Source: Gammaproteobacteria bacterium RIFCSPLOWO2_02_FULL_56_15 (GTDB lineage: Bacteria > Pseudomonadota > Gammaproteobacteria > Eutrophobiales > Eutrophobiaceae). From it: DNA of 9,019 nucleotides. Below the pieces are notes generated by a model. It did no database searches, was not told where the DNA came from, and worked only from the letters and a program-made list of their open reading frames with translations. Of this stretch, positions 6,644 through 9,019 are shown piece by piece (position 1 is the first letter of the stretch; every line of letters starts with the position of its first letter). Location of the stretch: contig MGYR01000004.1 of NCBI GenBank assembly GCA_001801825.1, positions 4,097 through 13,115 on the forward strand, in the 5' to 3' direction. A program made the translations under genes and the position numbers.

Positions 6644-7672
6644 ATGCGCTGGCTTATAACAGGAGGTTGTGGTTTCCTGGGATCAAACCTTTCCGATGCA
6701 GTGATGGAAAGGGGGGGGGAACTATTGATCCTGGATAATCTGAGCCGTAAGGGTAGTGAGAAGAATCTCGAATGGTTGCGTAGTAGAGGAAAGTTTGAGT
6801 TCCAGCTCGGGGATATCCGTGATCCGGATTGCCTGGATAAGGTGATGAAGAACTTTCACCCTCATACCATATATCATGTTGCTGGACAGGTTGCGATGAC
6901 AACATCCATTGCAAACCCCAGGGAGGATTTTGAAATCAATGCCCTTGGCACTGTCAATCTTCTGGAGGCGGCAAGAAAGTTTTCCCCACATTCAACCATA
7001 ATCTACAGCTCCACTAACAAGGTATACGGGGACCTGGTTGAAGTTGAATACAAAGAGCTGCCTCTGCGATATCGGGCGGAGGGATATCCCGATGGATTTG
7101 ATGAGAGAACCCCTCTAAATTTCCATTCACCATATGGATGTTCCAAGGGCTCTGCAGATCAGTATATGCAGGACTATGCAAGAATCTTCGGTCTGAAAAC
7201 AGTGGTATTTCGACATTCAAGTATTTACGGCGGAAGACAATATTCCACCTATGATCAAGGCTGGATAGGATGGTTCTGCACGCAAGCTTTGAAAATCAAG
7301 GCGGGACTGTGCAAGGATAAGTTGACGATCTCAGGAAATGGAAAGCAGGTACGGGATGTTTTACACGAACAGGATCTCAGGGCGCTCTATTTTCTGGCCA
7401 CGGAAAAGATCGATCGTGTCGCGGGTGAGTGTTTCAATATCGGCGGCGGCATGGGTAACAGCATGTCTTTACTGGAACTGTTCAATTTTCTGAATCAGGA
7501 ACTCGGCATTGAGATTAGCTATGAGAGACTGCCGCCACGTGTGAGCGACCAACTGGTATTCGTGGCGGATGTGAAAAAGGCCACTCGTCTCTTGGGATGG
7601 AAACCTCAGGTGGATAAACACACCGGAATAAGAAGGATGCTTGATTGGAGCAAGGAAGGCATGTTGCTCTGA
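6644..7672 (+). CDS. tyv: CDP-paratose 2-epimerase (CDP-tyvelose epimerase)
   Basis: Tyv (RfbE) interconverts CDP-paratose and CDP-tyvelose by NAD-dependent oxidation and re-reduction at C2. The 342-residue sequence is very close to the enteric enzyme along its length. Visible are GGCGFLG (7-13), DNLSRKG (31-37), HVAGQVAMTTSI (78-89), YSSTNKVYGD (121-130), FHSPYGCSKG (160-169, with Tyr164 and Lys168), VVFRHSSIYGGRQ, YDQGWIGWF and ISGNGKQVRDVLH. The conserved DQ.VFVAD.KK and LGW segments close the protein. ATG 6644 follows the prt stop by 4 bases; no strong Shine-Dalgarno site precedes it, so coupling is likely. The unusual feature is a run of nine G at codons 23-26 (see the separate entry), where a one-base slip would abolish the enzyme. 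Its presence identifies tyvelose as the final sugar of the set. Confidence 0.95.
   Translation: MRWLITGGCGFLGSNLSDAVMERGGELLILDNLSRKGSEKNLEWLRSRGKFEFQLGDIRDPDCLDKVMKNFHPHTIYHVAGQVAMTTSIANPREDFEINALGTVNLLEAARKFSPHSTIIYSSTNKVYGDLVEVEYKELPLRYRAEGYPDGFDERTPLNFHSPYGCSKGSADQYMQDYARIFGLKTVVFRHSSIYGGRQYSTYDQGWIGWFCTQALKIKAGLCKDKLTISGNGKQVRDVLHEQDLRALYFLATEKIDRVAGECFNIGGGMGNSMSLLELFNFLNQELGIEISYERLPPRVSDQLVFVADVKKATRLLGWKPQVDKHTGIRRMLDWSKEGMLL
6711..6719 (+). repeat. Homopolymeric G9 tract inside tyv
   Basis: Nine consecutive G encode part of Arg-Gly-Gly-Glu at residues 23-26 of Tyv. It is the longest single-base run I see in the window; the next are six G (in rfbF and rfbG) and seven A or T. With eight G the frame reaches TGA at 6726-6728, and with ten it reaches TAA at 6736-6738, so either slip gives a peptide of about 30 residues. 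Tracts of this kind are known phase-variation sites in surface-glycan genes; phase variation here is an inference. Confidence 0.85.
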
Positions 7673-7684
7673 AGGGCGTAAAAA

Positions 7685-8920
7685 CTAGACCTTTATAAAT
7701 CCCAGGAATTTGTCGATACACGCTTCGACAGCAAACTGCTTTGAGTGAATGTAGTTTTCCCGCCCCATTGTTTCCCTGGCTTCGGGATTATTCAAAAGGT
7801 ATTCGGTTTTCAGGACAATCTCATCAGTAGTATCGATTCCTTTGAGGATATACCCGGTTTTCCCGTCCAGCACCAGCGTGCGCATCGAACCACCCGGAGC
7901 AACAATGACCGGTTTGGCGGCTGCTCCCGCCTCCACTGAGGCCATGGTCCAGGAACCGTTCAGTTCAGTGTAGTAAATGATATCAGCCAGATGAACATAA
8001 AGAGGCAGATCTTCCTGCGAAACATATCCAGTCAGAGTTACGTCATTCTCTAAATCGAGATCTTTTATCAACTTTCTGAGATTGTCATGTTCAGGGCCTT
8101 CACCAACGATGACGCCATGAATATCGCCTCTCATGGCGGAAAGTTCTTTCACTGTTTGGATGAAGAAGGGCAGATTCTTTTTTGTTGTCAACGCGGAGAT
8201 ATTGCACAGGATACTCTTGCCTTTGAATCTCGGTTGCTGTTTGAAGTCGAGTATTCTTTGTTCGCCGATGACTTGTTTGTCGAAGACGGAAAAATCAACC
8301 CCGGCAGGGACAGCGAGATAGTTATGTCTCCCATAGATTGATCTCACATATTCCATATATAGATCGGTCCATACCAACACGCCGTCAGATGCCCTAACCA
8401 ATTGCTTATCCAGGGTCTTATAAAGCTCAAAAAATGGCAGGAGCAGCCAATACTGCAATCCCAGATTGTTTTTTGCAATGGGTTTCAAATCATACAGTTC
8501 TCGTGGCGGTTGATAACAGTAATAGATAAAGCGACTCTTTCGAAATAATAATTTACAGAAAATAATGGCAAAAAGGCTGAGTTCCGAATGAAAGACAAGG
8601 GTCCTGACATATGGTTGTTTTCTTATCAGCAGGGGAAGAAAAATTATGTAAACCAGATTATGAATAATTGAAACAATCTTTCTTATGCCTTGATGTTCCC
8701 GGATCGGTTTTTGACTCCTGAAAAGTGTAATGACTTTCCCTTTAAACCAATAAGGCAGTTGTATTTGTATATTTACCGAAACTATTATGCTTTCAAAACC
8801 TCTTTCCTGTAACTTGGTGGCAAACAGGAACAACCATTTGGGTGCGCCATGCATGCGAGTGATGTTTGGGTAGAAATGAATTATTGTTTCTTTATGTTTT
8901 GTCCCGGCTTCCACGTGCAA
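7685..8920 (-). CDS. GT4-family (group 1) glycosyltransferase
   Basis: This is a cytoplasmic GT-B fold glycosyltransferase of 411 residues. The C-terminal donor domain is recognisable: PAGVDFSVF (205-213), SALTTKKNL (242-250) in the phosphate-binding loop, VIVGEGPE (270-277), VTLTGYVSQEDLPLY (294-308), and VEAGAAAKPVI (329-339) with Glu330. The first glutamate of the usual E-X7-E motif is absent; a glycine lies at that spacing and Glu319 sits further back. The N-terminal acceptor domain is hydrophobic and AT-rich, with a basic helix-like stretch near 80-130 that may touch the membrane. The start is uncertain: TTG 8920 has AGGG four bases before it, and GTG 8914 is equally possible. It converges on tyv. 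Location suggests it transfers a sugar to the same glycan, perhaps paratose or tyvelose, but donor and acceptor cannot be read from the sequence. Confidence 0.85.
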   Translation of the reverse strand: MHVEAGTKHKETIIHFYPNITRMHGAPKWLFLFATKLQERGFESIIVSVNIQIQLPYWFKGKVITLFRSQKPIREHQGIRKIVSIIHNLVYIIFLPLLIRKQPYVRTLVFHSELSLFAIIFCKLLFRKSRFIYYCYQPPRELYDLKPIAKNNLGLQYWLLLPFFELYKTLDKQLVRASDGVLVWTDLYMEYVRSIYGRHNYLAVPAGVDFSVFDKQVIGEQRILDFKQQPRFKGKSILCNISALTTKKNLPFFIQTVKELSAMRGDIHGVIVGEGPEHDNLRKLIKDLDLENDVTLTGYVSQEDLPLYVHLADIIYYTELNGSWTMASVEAGAAAKPVIVAPGGSMRTLVLDGKTGYILKGIDTTDEIVLKTEYLLNNPEARETMGRENYIHSKQFAVEACIDKFLGFIKV

Positions 8921-9019
8921 CAGACCCTAAATAACTGAGCAGAAATCCCGGCCATTCAAGCAGACCGAGGGAGCTCGCAGAGCGAATGCTGGACACGCCG
9001 TAAATACGTCCATGCAGGC
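8892..9019 (-). CDS. Possible 3' end of another minus-strand gene (partial)
   Basis: On the minus strand one frame is open from the window edge for 41 codons to a TAA at 8892-8894, overlapping the start of the glycosyltransferase gene by 23-29 bases. The peptide includes a hydrophobic stretch (SLGLLEWPGFLLSYLGS) and ends basic (GSRDKT). Overlaps of this size occur elsewhere in the window (rfbG/rfbH). The stretch is clearly GC-richer (about 62% in 8941-9000) than the glycosyltransferase gene beside it. The frame is too short to prove coding and I recognise no family. Confidence 0.2.
   Translation of the reverse strand, partial: LHGRIYGVSSIRSASSLGLLEWPGFLLSYLGSVARGSRDKT

Noticed and set aside
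7673..7684. Bidirectional terminator between tyv and the glycosyltransferase gene
   Set aside because: The 12-base spacer and its surroundings show no GC-rich inverted repeat; only an A-run is present.

Overview
The window is a polysaccharide (probably O-antigen or exopolysaccharide) biosynthesis locus from a Gram-negative-type bacterium. Its core is a complete-looking gene set for the nucleotide-activated 3,6-dideoxyhexose CDP-tyvelose, lacking only the reductase partner of RfbH. The gene order rfbF-rfbG-rfbH-prt-tyv is the order known from Salmonella group D and related Yersinia O-antigen loci. Base composition is mixed (roughly 55-67% GC in samples of the first gene, near 28% in part of the last gene), so these are not enteric sequences and the cluster looks like a mosaic. 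I cannot name the genus.

Layout. 1-1368: the 3' part of a two-domain oxidoreductase, with the tail of a zinc-type alcohol dehydrogenase fused to a Gfo/Idh/MocA dehydrogenase. 1513-2433: an integral membrane protein of the lysylphosphatidylglycerol-synthase transmembrane (MprF flippase-like, UPF0104) family. 2540-7672: five tightly packed plus-strand genes, rfbF, rfbG, rfbH, prt and tyv, with overlaps or gaps of only a few bases. 7685-8920: a minus-strand GT4 glycosyltransferase that converges on tyv with a 12-base spacer. 8921-9019: a GC-rich edge that may hold the end of a further minus-strand gene. The two larger intergenic gaps, 1369-1512 and 2434-2539, are not clearly empty. Each contains a short open frame that starts on the stop codon of the gene before it. 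The second one ends exactly on the rfbF start codon.

Pathway. RfbF makes CDP-glucose from glucose-1-phosphate and CTP. RfbG dehydrates it to CDP-4-keto-6-deoxyglucose. RfbH, a PMP/[2Fe-2S] enzyme, removes the C3 hydroxyl with a reductase that is not encoded here. Prt reduces the 4-keto group to give CDP-paratose, and Tyv epimerises C2 to give CDP-tyvelose. The GT4 enzyme is a candidate sugar transferase and the membrane protein a candidate lipid or glycan transport factor; both roles are inferred from context.

The most interesting points are an in-frame run of nine G near the 5' end of tyv, where gain or loss of one base would stop translation within a few codons (a possible paratose/tyvelose switch), and the 37-codon mini-ORF that bridges the flippase-like gene and rfbF through stop/start overlaps at both ends.
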